Positions 1 to 12,349 of a DNA stretch of 64,000 nucleotides are shown here, in pieces (the stretch's first letter is position 1; each line of letters begins with the position of its first letter). The position numbers were made by a program, and so were the translations under genes. Source of the DNA: Bradysia coprophila (Eukaryota; Arthropoda; Insecta; Diptera; Sciaridae); NCBI RefSeq assembly GCF_014529535.1, contig NW_023503292.1, positions 1,275,354-1,339,353 of the forward strand, in the 5' to 3' direction. The notes under the pieces are model-generated. The model had not been told where the DNA came from. It saw nothing but the letters and a program-made list of their open reading frames with translations, and ran no database searches.

Positions 1-285
1 AACAAACCAGGGTCGTTGATGTCATGGAAAGAATAGCATCTCTGAAATGGAGCTGAGCGGGACATATTGCAAGAAGGACAGACGAACGTTGGACCAAAAA
101 GATCATGAACTGGCGACCATATAAAATACGAGCCATAGGTAGACCACCAGAGAGATGGACACACGGAATTAAGAAAATTGCAGGTACAAACTGGCAACAA
201 ATGGCAATGGATCGTACGAAATGGAAAGAAGTTGGAGAGGCCTACATCCAGCAATGGATAGAAACAGGCTGAAAAAGAAGAAGAA
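1..285 (+). mobile_element. 3' end of an RTE-clade LINE, cut by the window edge
   Basis: This is nearly identical to the last part of the RTE copy ending near 61066 and to the reverse complement of the copy starting at 24625. It encodes the reverse-transcriptase C-terminus (RPPERW, then NWQQMAMDRTKWKEVGEAY, then the shared IETG end). One base change turns the Trp codon of the KWSWAGH motif into TGA near base 54, so this copy is dead in that frame. It ends in the same GAA/AAG-rich tail as the other copies. The upstream part lies outside the window. Confidence 0.9.
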
Positions 286-299
286 GAAGATGAGAAAAT

Positions 300-412
300 T
301 TCGGCGCGACGAAAATAAAGTCGTCGTCGTCGGCGGCGTATACCCTTATTTTTGGCTCAATTTTCGGCGAGCCGGCGTAAAATCGGCGGTGCACATCTCT
401 AGTCCCGAGTTT
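300..412. repeat. possible end of an older transposon flanking the LINE
   Basis: After the LINE tail comes a GC-richer stretch with many CG and GTCGTC steps that ends in GGTGCACATCTCTAG. Reversed, that reads like a hAT-type end (CTAGAGATGTGCACC). The other end would lie left of the window, so this is only a hint. Confidence 0.25.
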
Positions 413-489
413 ACATGCTTTTGAACTTTAAGGCTGTAATAAGTCACAAATACAAGGGTTTGTAAAGAAAGTTTCCTACCCTCGGTCAA

Positions 490-758
490 GGGGGTAATCA
501 CTAGTAAATCAGTAAATCAAGTAAATCACGGTAAATCACAAAAAATTGTGAAAAATTTTTGAAAAATTTTTAATTGTCACTGGATTACATTTCGAAGTAT
601 CGTGGCCGTAAACATATAGGATAAATTTCATGAACTAATACAAATTGAAGTAAATAGATTCAAATTTAGTAGAAACTTCATTTTTGATTTACTGTGATTT
701 ACTGTGATTTACCGTGATTTACCGTGATTTACTGAGCTAGTAAATCAGTGATTACCCC
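490..758. mobile_element. MITE with 12-bp TIR and 10-bp subrepeats
   Basis: The two ends are inverted copies (GGGGTAATCACT left, AGTGATTACCCC right). The subterminal DNA on both sides is made of decamers related to TGATTTACTG: at least five in a row at about 688-736, and inverted versions at about 500-540. There is no coding potential. A target duplication was not clear, though CCCTCGG occurs near both sides. Confidence 0.65.
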
Positions 759-1498
759 TCGCCCTCGGACGCGTTGAAAAATTCCACAAAATGGTATAGT
801 TTTGGAACTGTTGCAAATAATTACTTGTGCAAGTATGGATATGGATACCAAATGCATGTTACAATGCTACAATTATTCGAATTTTTTATCGACTGTCGTT
901 CGTCGATGGCTGATTCCATTTACCAAAAAAATAATAATAATATTTACCTAATTAACATGTTAACATTTTATGTTTCAAAAAATCGTCATGGTCTATATCT
1001 TTTGCGAACAACAATTTTCCGTGAATTGAAAAATTTGAATTGAAAATGAATATTATCCATTTTGTTTTGTGAAATATGTAGAAATGGGTGTTGCAGTTGC
1101 CATAAATATTGCTATTTAAATTCATTCTTCGGTCAGTTATGTATTACACATGAGTGTATTTATACCTCGGAAACATTATCCATTGTAGTTTACTTTTCCA
1201 TATGTACGAATATCCAATCCATTGTAATGTATCGGTAATACCGATTCGGTGTGCACTCAATAAAAAATAATAATTTGAATAAGATGCAGATTTACGAATT
1301 TTTTTTCGCAGTAATGGACTGAAGATCGCACTGATGATGCGTACAATGCGGACGATCTACGTTTTTAGCATGGTGCACTCGTACGTTTCTCTTTGCTTTG
1401 GCTTTGCGAACCACTGAATTCCTGATTGAATACCTGCTCATGTGCCTTGAGATTTACTTTTGTATGTGTTGCCTCGTCTTCGGATAGAACAAACCAAC
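759..1498. other. AT-rich intergenic DNA
   Basis: Short ORFs only, none resembling a protein family, and no structured repeat seen. Confidence 0.4.
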
Positions 1499-1676
1499 GC
1501 ACTGTCTAGCACCGAAGCTGACTTTGACGTCACTCAAATAGAGGACTGAACCGATCAAAGTTGGCTATTCTTTTTCATACCATGGCTATCAAAAAATTTA
1601 AAAAAAATAGTCAACAGGTGTGTTTTCGGCCTTCTAATTGAGTGATGTCAAAGTCAGCTTCGGTGCTTGACAGTGC
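1499..1676. mobile_element. 178-bp MITE with about 38-bp TIRs
   Basis: The left end starts GCACTGTCTAGCACCGAAGC and the right end is its near-perfect inverse. The arms continue through TGACTTTGAC and TCACTCAA. The middle of about 100 bp is unique. It is non-coding. Confidence 0.75.
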
Positions 1677-3364
1677 TTTGAACAAACACATAAATACTTA
1701 TGTGAAAATAATTCTCTCGTTATAGCGAATTCACATTTATTCAGTAATTTCGTGTGCTTGCCATGTTGTCTATCTATCTATCTACCTATCACAAGTGTCA
1801 TGATTCGAAAGACAAAAAAAACAAAGAAAAAGAAAGAGTTAGCTCCACCTTTGTATCCATTCAAAAGGAAAAGATTGGTTTCGTGCCTTGGAATGTTCTC
1901 TATAGTACTATATAAGCATTAGGGTAGTTCTTGTGGTTGGTTAGAATGATAAAAAAGATATCTACATCTCCCTCTCTAGACAATATTTCGTACTAGAAAA
2001 AAGGGGCAAGTCGATAAGTAAAACCCTATTAAATACCGTATATTTCCTCTTTAAAAAACAAGGGTTACGCATAACTTTCGGCGCGTGACTTCGTGTGTTT
2101 TGTATCATGACGCGTGTAAAAAATTAGTTCACAAGTATTTGGGTTGAACAGTCGAAAAAATTAGGTTGTGGGAGTATGACGTATAATATAGCCACAATAT
2201 AAACCGGATTTTACCGTCATAACTGGTACATCAACCTCGAGATTAATCGTTAGAAATATTTGACTTCTCTGGGGTCTCTCTTGAAGATGTTGTTGATTCT
2301 GAGAGGGTTACCTGTGATGTTTATGGTTTCTTACTCTTCCATAATCTGTTGACAATTTTTTTAGAACTCTCAATAGAGCGGAATTGCCCGAATACCCGGA
2401 CATAAGCCGAATCAAAAAATAAATGAAAATGTATATTTGATCACTTTTATCGATGAGTGAAACTTTCCTTATGTACCGGTGCCATTATACCAGATATCGA
2501 TTAATTTTATGTAAATCTTAATGTTAATCAAATCGTATTGTTGTTACCGAATTTACACAATATTAAAAACATTTACAATAAGTTATTCCAACGAATCCAA
2601 TGTTTAATGGAAAAATAATAAATTTGCAAAATTTACCGTTTTTTCGGCAACTTTTAGTTTTCAGATTGCTGCTGTATTTTCAAAACAAAGGAAAATATTT
2701 TTGATTATTTCGAATAAAATCTGACCCAATGAATTTAACATATTTGTTCTCTAAGACGGAAGTTGTTGAGGTTGATGGATCTTTTCAACATCTCTCAAAA
2801 ATAAAATCAACAACTCAACGATGCGATGCATACATTACAGTATAGCTATTAAATACTAAATTTGAATATATACATCATATGCATTATAAAACAAAAACTA
2901 ATAATCAAATTATTCTTTACAAGTTAAGAGATTTTTGTTGTCTTTTATATACATATATTGCTGAGCCAATATACAAAACAAATCTATGTATGTACTCGCC
3001 AAATATTAGAAGCAAACACTCCATGACTTCGGCTTTTTCAACACAAGGCTAGTTTTTTTTTGTTGATATTTTCGCTAATTTGTTTCTGACCTTGCAGAAA
3101 AAAAAAACATTGAAGGTCATGCAATGGTGGTCTATGATTTTGATTCGAGTAAACTAATCAGAAACACCACAAAACTATATAGTCAGACACCCACCACACA
3201 TGTAAAACCGAAATGTTAGTCACACAATCAGTCAATTCTTTATTTATTCACAGATTTACACGTTTATTTAAGTAAGTCACCAAACGTGAAACTATAACCT
3301 GGTCCATTAGTTTGAATTTGAAAGGTAAATTTAATAGGAAATTTGGAAAATGTTTCTACATCCA
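1677..3364. other. AT-rich intergenic DNA
   Basis: Contains a short (CTAT)n stretch near 1770 and A/T homopolymers. No gene, RNA gene or inverted repeat was recognised. Confidence 0.4.
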
Positions 3365-3806
3365 TAATGCAGAAGGATTCTTTTGAAACACAACATGCCG
3401 AAATCGGGCCTATTTCTTCTTCTTTTTTGTCGATTATACGGTTCGGTCGTCCCGAAACGTAATGCAGTTATTTTTTATCTTACTTCGGTCCAACGATTGT
3501 ACAAGACTTTATTTTACCTGAAAAATAAACTAATTCCAGTAGTGACGTTATCTAATGTGTTGAAAATTAAAATTTTTCATTGAGCTCTTCCCTTCCCACA
3601 AACTGTTCACGTGAAGTGATGTTATTGAAGCAAAGGCATATGGAATGGAATGGTCTTCTCCGGCCCTAATGGGAATGTGTTCATCAGGTAGCCAAGATCT
3701 GAAGTACGTTTTGACATCTTGGGACAAAGACCTATCGAATGATGTATATTTACCTGAAATGGCTAGGTTCGATTTCGGCATGCTGACTTTGAAAAGAATC
3801 CCTCAC
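3365..3806. mobile_element. about 440-bp element with 40-bp imperfect TIRs
   Basis: The left segment at 3370-3410 (AAGGATTCTTTTGAAAC, then CATGCCGAAATCG) recurs inverted at 3765-3803. The two short ORFs starting in these arms both begin with the same Met-Pro-Lys-Ser residues because they read the TIR, so I do not call them genes. Confidence 0.6.
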
Positions 3807-6740
3807 TAGAAAAAAAAAACATTTCTGTCCAAATAAAAGTCGTCAGACAAGCAGAAATGGTTAATTTATACATTTCAAGTAAATATATGCGTATAGGTAG
3901 AACAAATCATGACAAAATGTTTGTATTAATAGTTCAATAACCCAACAAAATAATATGAATACAACGAAATATCAGATTTATTTGAATTATTTCCTTTTAT
4001 TTAAAAAGTTTATTTTTCTGAAACTATATTGGGTGTATAACTTTGTCACTTTGTAAAAAGCTTTTCATACCAATAATTTATGATATCGGTTGCACAGTAC
4101 TTTATTAGGCTCTAGATAGGTAAACCTAATAAAGCACTTTGCACGAAGTTTCATACAACGATTTATGTAACAGATGCATCTAAACTTCACAGTTTTCGAA
4201 CATTATGATGCTTCTTCTTTCTTCTTCTTTTATGATGCTGAGTTGCATAAAGTATGTAAGTGACATTTTACGATCTCACATCTTTAAAAACAACACCATT
4301 TCGAATACGAGTGCTAGACAGTGGGGTAGAGTGATTCTTTTCTTTTGTTATTATGAAACCTTCTTTCATAAAACCTTTTTAAGCAAGAAAGAAGGAAAGT
4401 TGCATTTGACACAGGAAAGCGTTTTCCATCTTTAAGAGTTAGTGTAGTGGAGCTAGCTTCAGTGAGATACTTGTATTAAATATCGCTGGAATTCGTCTTT
4501 TAAACAATAACTGGTGTTAAGGCCCCGCCTGGGACTATATTCTTCTTATAACATTTCGTTTTTACCACTAAATATACCCACAACGAATTTGGCTAAATTA
4601 AGTTTCGACCGTTTCATACATGCCCGCGAGAAAGAACTGAACGTGCAATTTCGTTTTTCAACGAAATTGAATTTACCAAAATACGTATCGAAATAAGATT
4701 ATTTTCGACGATTTCCTGTTTGTCAAATTAATCCAATTTCCGGGCGAACGTAATCTAAGACTTATTCATTTTTCGTCATTCGTAGGGGGTAATAGTTGTA
4801 TATGTATCGGGCGATCGATTTTAGGAAATTTTGCGATTTTTTCCTAAGCGAAAGTTCCTAAAACATCAATCGTCGAAGACAGATGCGGATACAGCTTTTC
4901 ATGCAAAGGGGCGAAATCACTAGAAAAAATCAGAAGTTCCACCCAAGCATGAAAAGCACTGCGCCACTTTTAATTTTAAAAAAAACGTAAATAATTCATA
5001 AAGTATACCTTTACTTCTAATGAAAGCAAATTGGCATTTCACTTGCATTGTTGTCGATGATGACTGGTTAAATGGTGGGTATTCCTATTGCTCGTAATAC
5101 TTTTCAAGTGTAATATTTCAATTTATTAGTCACTGTTATTCACTTTCCAATGCTAAAATGGAGAAAAACCACGTCACAATCAGCACAAAAGTAATCTATA
5201 ATTTTCGAATTTCGAATTAAAAGTTAAAGTTAAAAATTGTTTCTTAATTCATCACTTTGTTGTTATTGTTTTTTACCATCATATAGTTCAAATTCATCTG
5301 AAAGGTGAACTTCGAATAAATAATTTATTTCAACAAAGAAGCGCAATTGGTAAGCACAAATTGGTATATCAGTTTCAAAACGTAAATTAAATATTTGTTC
5401 GTTGGTTGGTTTGCTTTTTTTTCTTTTTCATATAAAAAATTCGTTATAATATATCACCATTATAATCCATTCACTTAAACTCATCTCCACCGTACATAAA
5501 ACACAACTGAGTATGATGGGAGATCTGGTTATATCCGTTACAAAAGAAAGGAAATAGTAGATACTTATATATTTGTAATGTAAATTTTTTATTTACAAGC
5601 AAGTGACCGATCGCGATTGGAACAGTTTTGTTTCTCTTTAATAATAAACACAAAGATGAAGTTCATCAGTATTATATTTTATGTATTGCTATACCGAATA
5701 ACTATATGTAGCTGAAGAAATGATGAGACGTTTGTGAGTAATTTCAAAAGAATTAATTAAACGAGTTTTTCAACACTTAAAGATTTCTTTTAACTGTTGT
5801 TTTTTTTTACCTTCTTCTTCTTTTATCTTTTTCTGGTATTTTCTAGTGAATTTTAATCGTTTTTGCGATTCGTTTGATTCAGTGTTGTATTCACAACAAA
5901 AGCTAAACAAGAACTGAGAAGAATATCGTGTCATTATTACCACTTTACCATTACCAACGTCAAACGTGTCGCTGGATCGTGTATATAATCATTTTACTTT
6001 ATGAAACGAAAGAGTTGCTATTGTTAACAAAAATTGAAATGATGTTTATGTTAGAGGCATTTACCATTCTCCACGTTCTTCTGCAATTAAATTTTTTTTT
6101 TTTTTTGTTAAAATATGTACATTTTTTGTCAAAATTGACTATGAATTTTGAAGAAATTAATTGAATTGCATTATTTCATTGAACAGTAACTACCTGTGCC
6201 TTTTTGTTGCTGATCGCCAAAATGCAATTAAAGTTTCAGTGAAGCAGAACATATTAGTAGCTCGAACATTGTTTATCTTCTTCTCTGTTATTTATTTCTG
6301 CATAAAGGTTTCTTCTAACTGCTCGTTCTAAAACCGTCCACATAATAAGTTTGGACATTGTTGTGCCCACTCAACCATGTATGGAATTTAACACTACCAA
6401 ATATTTAGGTAGATGTATTTACATATTCGAACAGATTTTGCTTTATTTATAAGATTCTTTGATTGGAAGCGTTCCTAACATTTCCGCGTTTATGGATAAC
6501 AACTGCAATTCGTTGAATTAGGTAGTTGGTTGTTCGACGTTCATGACTTACCATTTTAATCTTGCTTCCAATTTGTTTCAATAATTGCAGACCGACCTTA
6601 CCAAAAATGCCTGATGTTTCGTATGCAATTGGAACGAATATAAACTAATCCATTAGATGAGTGTAGTGCTGATATTTTTTGTCCTCAGCTTGTTTAGCTG
6701 CATAGCCTCGATCGCGTGACGTTCTGTTAACATAAGATTT
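3807..6740. other. AT-rich intergenic DNA
   Basis: Low-complexity A/T DNA with a small hairpin near 4098-4145 (TACTTTATTAGG / CCTAATAAAG). Short ORFs have no family resemblance. No gene supported. Confidence 0.4.
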
Positions 6741-7405
6741 TGCAAAAGTGGAAGGACTTAGACAAGGCGATGGACTGGCAGCTTTATTCTTCAACATTGT
6801 TCTTGAGAAGGTGATAAGAGAGAGAGCGACGTGGAAACCAGCGGTACAATCTTCAGAAAGTTGAGTCAGTTGTTATGATATGCTGATAACCTAGACTTAA
6901 TTGACATCGTTCAAGAGAATTTCACGAAAATTGAAGATAGAGGTGCTGAGAGGAAATACGTAGAAGGGTAACGCTTGGTAACAGGAGTTACTACAGTCTT
7001 CAAAAACTCATCCAGGCATTTTTGGTTTTTGAAAAGAAAATTCTTCGATCAATTTTTGGAGGTGTCAATGTGAACGGCAACTGGAGAAGAAGATACAACC
7101 ATGAGCTGTATCAGCTTTACAAGGAGCCTGATATAGTCAAATTCATCAAAATCAATCGATTAAGTCATGTACAAAGAATCAACGACGAACGCGTACCACT
7201 GAAACTGCTAAATACAAATCCCGATGGGCGATGGAAGACGCAGACCAGGAAGACCAAGAGGGAGATGGAAAGATGCAATTGAGTCTGATCTAAAAGTACT
7301 AAGAGTGAGCGACTGGAGAACGTTGGCGCGAAATAGGTCCGATTGGAGAAGATTGCTGGAAGAGGCCAAAACCAATGGTAGGTTGTAGTGCCCGCCTAAG
7401 TAAGT
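6741..7405 (+). mobile_element. decayed LINE 3' end (reverse-transcriptase remnant)
   Basis: Conceptual translation in shifting frames gives RQGDGLAALFFN, then YADNLDLID (a damaged YADD box), then the thumb/C-terminal block in an 86-codon frame at 7022-7282 (FEKKILRSIFGG, YNHELYQLY, RLSHVQRINDERVP). Traces of the C-terminus follow to about 7390. The end is a (TAAG)n run, typical of LINE tails. Several stops and frameshifts show it is a fossil. It is a different family from the RTE copies at 24.6 and 58.9 kb. Confidence 0.8.
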
Positions 7406-7937
7406 AAGGTATGTACAGAGATTTCAGCCATTTGAGGAAATTGGTAAAACTAAAAATGCGAAAATCATTTTCACACCCAACGACCCAACTTCAATTTTTA
7501 CAATTTTAGTATTTTTATATCGTACATGGCCAAAAGAATTTAAGGGTTCGTAACTTGGCAGTTGTCACCTTAAAAGTTAAGAATCGTATGGACCACTCTT
7601 AGCACTGAGGTGACAACTGTCAAGTTACGAATTCTTCAATTCTATTAAGGATTTCCTAAATTCCTAACATTTCTAAATTGTCAGAATTTTATGAAACTTT
7701 TAAGAATTAAATTCGTGAAAATGTTTCTTTGACCCTTTCTCTAGGTATAAGTCAATTCATTTTTCTTTTTCTTTTACTTTTTATCAAATAAAACCATACA
7801 AAAGTCTGTTTCACTAATAAATGGAGAGTATCCCAGATAATTTTTTTTTCTTTACAATATTATAACATCACACGAGACACACAAACTCCATTTCTCACAC
7901 ACAGAGGAGAGGTGATCAGCTCCAATTAAATTTAAAA
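7406..7937. other. region 3' of Cdk5 with a small hairpin MITE
   Basis: At about 7548-7633 inverted arms (TTCGTAACTTGGCAGTTGTC / GACAACTGTCAAGTTACGAA) enclose about 40 bp, suggesting a very short MITE. The rest is AT-rich and probably holds the Cdk5 3' UTR on the minus strand. Confidence 0.5.
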
Positions 7938-9382
7938 TTATTCTGTAAAATACGGATGGGTCATTGCCTGCTCAGCATTCATTCGTAATGTTGGCCGACA
8001 AACTAATAGTTTCTGCAGTAAGTCGCGACCTTTCGAATTAAGTCGAGGAACCACTTGACTCCAAGCTGTTGTTGGGTGATATACTGAAAGTGTATAAGCG
8101 ATTAGTGCATGTACGTACACGTATCTATATTTAAATGAGAAGCGTCGATGGTTATAGAATTGAAACGTACAAGGAAACGGTTTATAGTCGGCTAATTGAC
8201 TAACTCCAGGCCAAGTGTCTTCCGTAGGCGTACCGAGTAACTTGAATATTCGTTTCAATTGATCATCGACGTCCGAACCGGGAAACAAAGGTCTGCCAGC
8301 ATTAGCCAATTCAGTGAAGATGCAACCTGATATTAGACGATCCGTTCGGTCAGATTGTGAAGTCAGAAAAAAACTGTGAAATGCAACTGTACCTGCAGAC
8401 CACATGTCTATACTCGTTGTATATAGTTTGGCGCCAAATAGAACATCTGGAGGTCGATACCACAGTGTAACTACTTCGGCTGAATAACATTTGACGGGTA
8501 TGCCGAAAGCACGAGCTAGACCGAAATCGGCAAGTTTCAGTTCGCCGTTTTTGTTGATCCTAACGAAGAGAATATCACCGGATGCAATTACTCAATTTAT
8601 CTTTTGCGATTGTGATGGTTAGCGGATAGATGGTTGGAATTGAAAGTTGATTCCGACTCGTCCCAATTACTGTCCTGCTAATCTTAAACACCGTATCGCA
8701 TTATTTGTGTGCTTTCGCAAGCTCTTAGTTTCTTTTGGATTCCATTGGAAAAGTGGAATATTCCAGTGTATTACAAAAGAAGCTTAAAGCAGCTTTAAAA
8801 AGGCTCCCGAAAGCTCTTTAAAATCCAAGACACAAATGGTGTCTTTTATTAACAAGGCACAATAATAGCACGATTCGCCGTTCTGAAAATTGATTTGTAA
8901 ACTTACAAAAGATTTTGTGGCTTGAGGTCTCGATGAAGCACGTTATGGCTGTGACAAAACGCCAGTCCGCGCAACAATTGATACATAAAACTTTTCACCA
9001 CATCCATATCGATATCACCATTCAAACTGTCGAAATACTTTTTCAGATCCTGGTCACAATGCTCGAAGACCAGGGTCAACTTTTTGTCGGAATGTAGCAC
9101 ATCGTATAGCCGTACGATATTTTTATGTTTCAATTCCTGAAACAAAACCCCCCCAAAAAAAAAATTGGTGCAAAATTAATGGCTGTTATATAGACATAAG
9201 TTGTGTTGTCTTACTTTCAGCAAACAAATTTCTCGTAGCGCTGAGCTCGGTACACCTTCGTCATCCTCGTCTAGTCGTACACGCTTCAATGCAACTATTT
9301 CTAGCGTATCCCGATTCTTTCCTTTGAACACCGTTCCGTATGTTCCTTCGCCAATCTTTTCCAACTTTTCGTACTTTTGCAT
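7938..9382 (-). CDS. Cdk5: cyclin-dependent kinase 5 (Cdk5)
   Basis: Proline-directed Ser/Thr kinase, known from flies and vertebrates to act in neurons with p35-type activators. Five coding exons on the minus strand: 9382-9215, 9136-8907, 8559-8393, 8326-8171, 8083-7938, giving 288 aa (fly and human Cdk5 are about 290). Visible in order: glycine loop [11 protein letters not shown], catalytic Lys in VALKRVRL, the PSSALRE cyclin-binding helix, [10 protein letters not shown] catalytic loop, DFGLARAFG, and activation segment [15 protein letters not shown] with Ser (not Thr) at the loop position, which marks Cdk5 rather than Cdk1/2. The C-terminus reads [14 protein letters not shown] start at the Met of [13 protein letters not shown], the family start; an in-frame Met 13 codons upstream would add an unusual leader. 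Introns are 78, 347, 66 and 87 bp. The 66-bp intron is stop-free and in frame, so it can be mistaken for coding sequence. Confidence 0.96.
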
Positions 9383-10018
9383 TTTACCAACTGAAATCAT
9401 TTTTGTCGATGAGATTGACATTTTGGGTGAATTTCAATTTGAACTAATGAAAACGATGAAACGTTACAGAAGAATCACCGTGATCAATGTAACATTTTCA
9501 TGTAAGAATGTCGCAAAATCATTCGTTTCTATGAGAATGTCACAGAGTGTTAGTGTAAAGGAAAATGTTCTACGGTTAAATCTTTGAAAGGCAACCGGAA
9601 TAAATAAATTGACACTGTAATGCTTCATACCTGAACGCTTGAATTATTTGGATATCGATTGAAATGCGTAATGGTAAATAATAAGAAAAACACGAAAATC
9701 CGCACTAGTTTGAACTATTCACGCAAAGCTTTTGTTCCTTTACAAGAATTTCTATTAATTTGTTTTTGTTTTTAATTTTGTCGGACGTCTCACGACGTTT
9801 GACATAAAAACATTAAAATCAACTGTCAAGTGTTTACTATTGCAAACGAAAATATTCTCGTCAAATGTGATGGGATCTTCATATCTGAAACACATGTTCA
9901 CATTTACCTTCGCCTACAGGAGCCTATCCCTTGTCACGTCTCACAGAAATACACGCTACCAATTCTAATTAGGCGTTTGAAGGAACATTCTTTTTTAGAG
10001 AACACAACAGTTTTCTTT
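9383..10018. other. upstream region of Cdk5
   Basis: Should hold the Cdk5 promoter and 5' UTR on the minus strand. No clear TATA box or initiator could be fixed by eye. Confidence 0.35.
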
Positions 10019-10232
10019 AAGTATAGTTTCCACTTAAAAAGAGCACTCCGTTTAGTCTCCGTTTACATGACAGTTGTAAAATATAACAAAGGAACTGTCA
10101 CGTAAACGGAGTAAAAAATTGAAATAAGTTCAATTTCCACTCCGTTTGCGTGACAGTTCTTTTGTTCTATTTTACAACTGTCATGTAAACGGAGGCTAAA
10201 CGGAGTGCTCTTTTTAAGTGGAAACTATACTT
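10019..10232. mobile_element. 214-bp near-perfect palindrome (foldback MITE)
   Basis: The left arm AAGTATAGTTTCCACTTAAA is mirrored by the right arm ending at 10232, with about 100 bp per arm. Inside, CTCCGTTTAC and ACTGTCA motifs repeat within each arm. It lies about 640 bp upstream of the Cdk5 start codon and would form one long hairpin if transcribed. Confidence 0.8.
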
Positions 10233-10428
10233 TACTAATATGAACCACTGTGACTGTATACCATTTGTAGTCGATTTAAGATTTTTTTTTGTCAGGTTGG
10301 TTTCTCCTTCAAAGAAAAAGTGTTTTATATGTTGTACAAGAAAATGTACAAGAAGCCATTTCGGAAAATGAGGAAACTAAAGCTAAAATGTAATAGAGTT
10401 TTGTAATACTGTTATCCCCGTTATCCCT

Positions 10429-10684
10429 TAGAGTAATTATACCTAGAGAGGAAATATGTACGACAAAATGTGGTCCCAACATCAGTTTGTATAAGATACA
10501 CATTTCGTATAATTTTACACCAATACATGTATACGTTGACGTTTTTTCGCTTTTGATAGTTCAATTTGTCCTCTTAAATAAGAGGGCAGACACACATACC
10601 AATAAACATTTCGTATTTCATGTTGGGACCACATATTATACGTAATTTTGTTCGAAATTTCCTCTCTAGGTATAATTACTCTTA
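10429..10684. mobile_element. MITE, family also present at 62559-62998
   Basis: Ends are inverted copies of GAGTAATTATACCTAGAGAG. A second inner inverted pair (GTGGTCCCAACAT / ATGTTGGGACCAC) and a central palindrome (CCTCTTAAATAAGAGG) give a multi-hairpin fold. The copy at 62.6 kb has the same order in the opposite orientation, which confirms the borders. Confidence 0.85.
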
Positions 10685-12349
10685 GTGTTATCCAGAGTTC
10701 CAAAAACCAGTTAAATACCTTGTAATTAACAAGGTATAAATATAGTGTGGTGGTAATACCATTAAGACACACGGCCTAGCACATAAGTTCGATGACATCT
10801 TTTCTAAAATGGTTGACTACGATTTACTTGTATTTCACAAAATATTTTCACTATCTCAAAACAGATGTCGCGACTTTCTATTCCATTTTTTGCTTTAGAC
10901 GAGGGAATGAGATGGCGTTTGCATCGAAATTTCGTGCCACGCACATCTAATTCGGTTATTATATGGCATTACCGCATTACCTCACTATATTTATCTTGGT
11001 TAATTATAACTTGCCTTGTGGCACTTGTCATTGCATATTGTCATATACATTTTTCAGATATCCCCATGGCATCAGGTCCAATTATATTTCCTTCTCTCTG
11101 ATCATAACATAAAATTACTGATGTGAACCAACCTCACTGTTTATGACAGTCTATGGATATTTTTACCAGATTGAAGTTATTTCACCGGTAAATATAGCGC
11201 CAGGAATGAAATATTGGAAAAATTGTGAAGTCCTGTATTCCATAGTGTCCCATAAAAATTTTGTGGCAGACCATTTCACAGACAAATGAAATGGAATATA
11301 TTGAATGTAAGCCTGAACTCACAGTCATCACTGTTTTTGATGAAGAGGTCAGTTTGATGGATTTCCATTTTGGCTTAAAATTTATTGATTACGAGATAGG
11401 CATACTTTTAACCTCATACGCTTCTATTTAAAATTCTATTTTTGGTATCAGGCACCTTAGCGAGTGCATGTATCATTTGAGCCTGTTCTTTCAGTACCTT
11501 GACAATACATATGCACAACAATATTTTTCGACTGGTAATGATGATTGTGTGTTCATAATTTCTCGACTGGGACGTTTTATAAACCACGCACGAGACTCAC
11601 GATGTGCGACATATAATGATGTTTTGACATTCAACGCCATGTTGTTTTTGTGAAAAATACAGAGGAGAAGAGTGGTTTTGATAATAATAATAATTTCCAA
11701 ATATTTATACAAACTAATTTAGAGTATTAGCGTCTAAGCATTTAACTATTAAACAGTGAACGGACCAACATTTATCAAATTAACTGGTGATTCTGAATGA
11801 TAGATAAACGATCCATCGAAGACAGGTAGTTATTACACCTTTTTTTCTGTATTATGCGGAGTGTTTTTCTAATTTGAATTGAAACCAAAAAGTTTGATAA
11901 AATTCGTCTGGATACTTTGAAATTCATACCCGTGTGACTAAATTTGTTTCCGTTGTTTAATCTGCTTGTAATCGCCGTCCATTTAATATTCAATTTATTC
12001 AAAATGTGTTGAAATCTTTGAATGAAAACGATTATGAAAAAAAAGCAAAAGATTTCAAACGGCAGTATAAAACGTATTAAACGGAATGAACATTCCCAAG
12101 TATAGAAAAAAAGGAACATGGAAAATTCGAATATTATAATATACTGATCTGAAACACACTATATACGTGTATCACCAATTCGATTAAAATAAAATTCTCT
12201 CCGGAAAATTTGCCTATTGTTAAGCGCCACATTTTTAACAATGAATGAACGAAGTCATTGTCGAATGAATTCAAGATTATTATTTTTATTGTTTAGTTCG
12301 AACCATACACCCATTTTAAGACCCTCTGTTTGGTAATTTGCAGATCACG
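10685..12349. other. intergenic DNA upstream of Max
   Basis: No recognisable gene. Near 12332-12343 a pyrimidine-poor TAATTTGCAG lies 6 bp before the Max start codon and may be the acceptor of a 5' UTR intron, so the promoter is probably further upstream in this stretch. Confidence 0.4.

Noticed and set aside
3548-3781. 77-codon minus-strand ORF beginning MPKSNLAISG
   Set aside because: The start is transposon TIR sequence, repeated inverted at 3395; no family match.
9201-9587. 128-codon plus-strand ORF
   Set aside because: Antisense shadow of Cdk5 exon 1.
10865-11101. 78-codon ORF with hydrophobic stretch (LSWLIITCLVALVIAY)
   Set aside because: One possible membrane helix but no signal, family or splice context; AT-rich DNA gives such stretches by chance.
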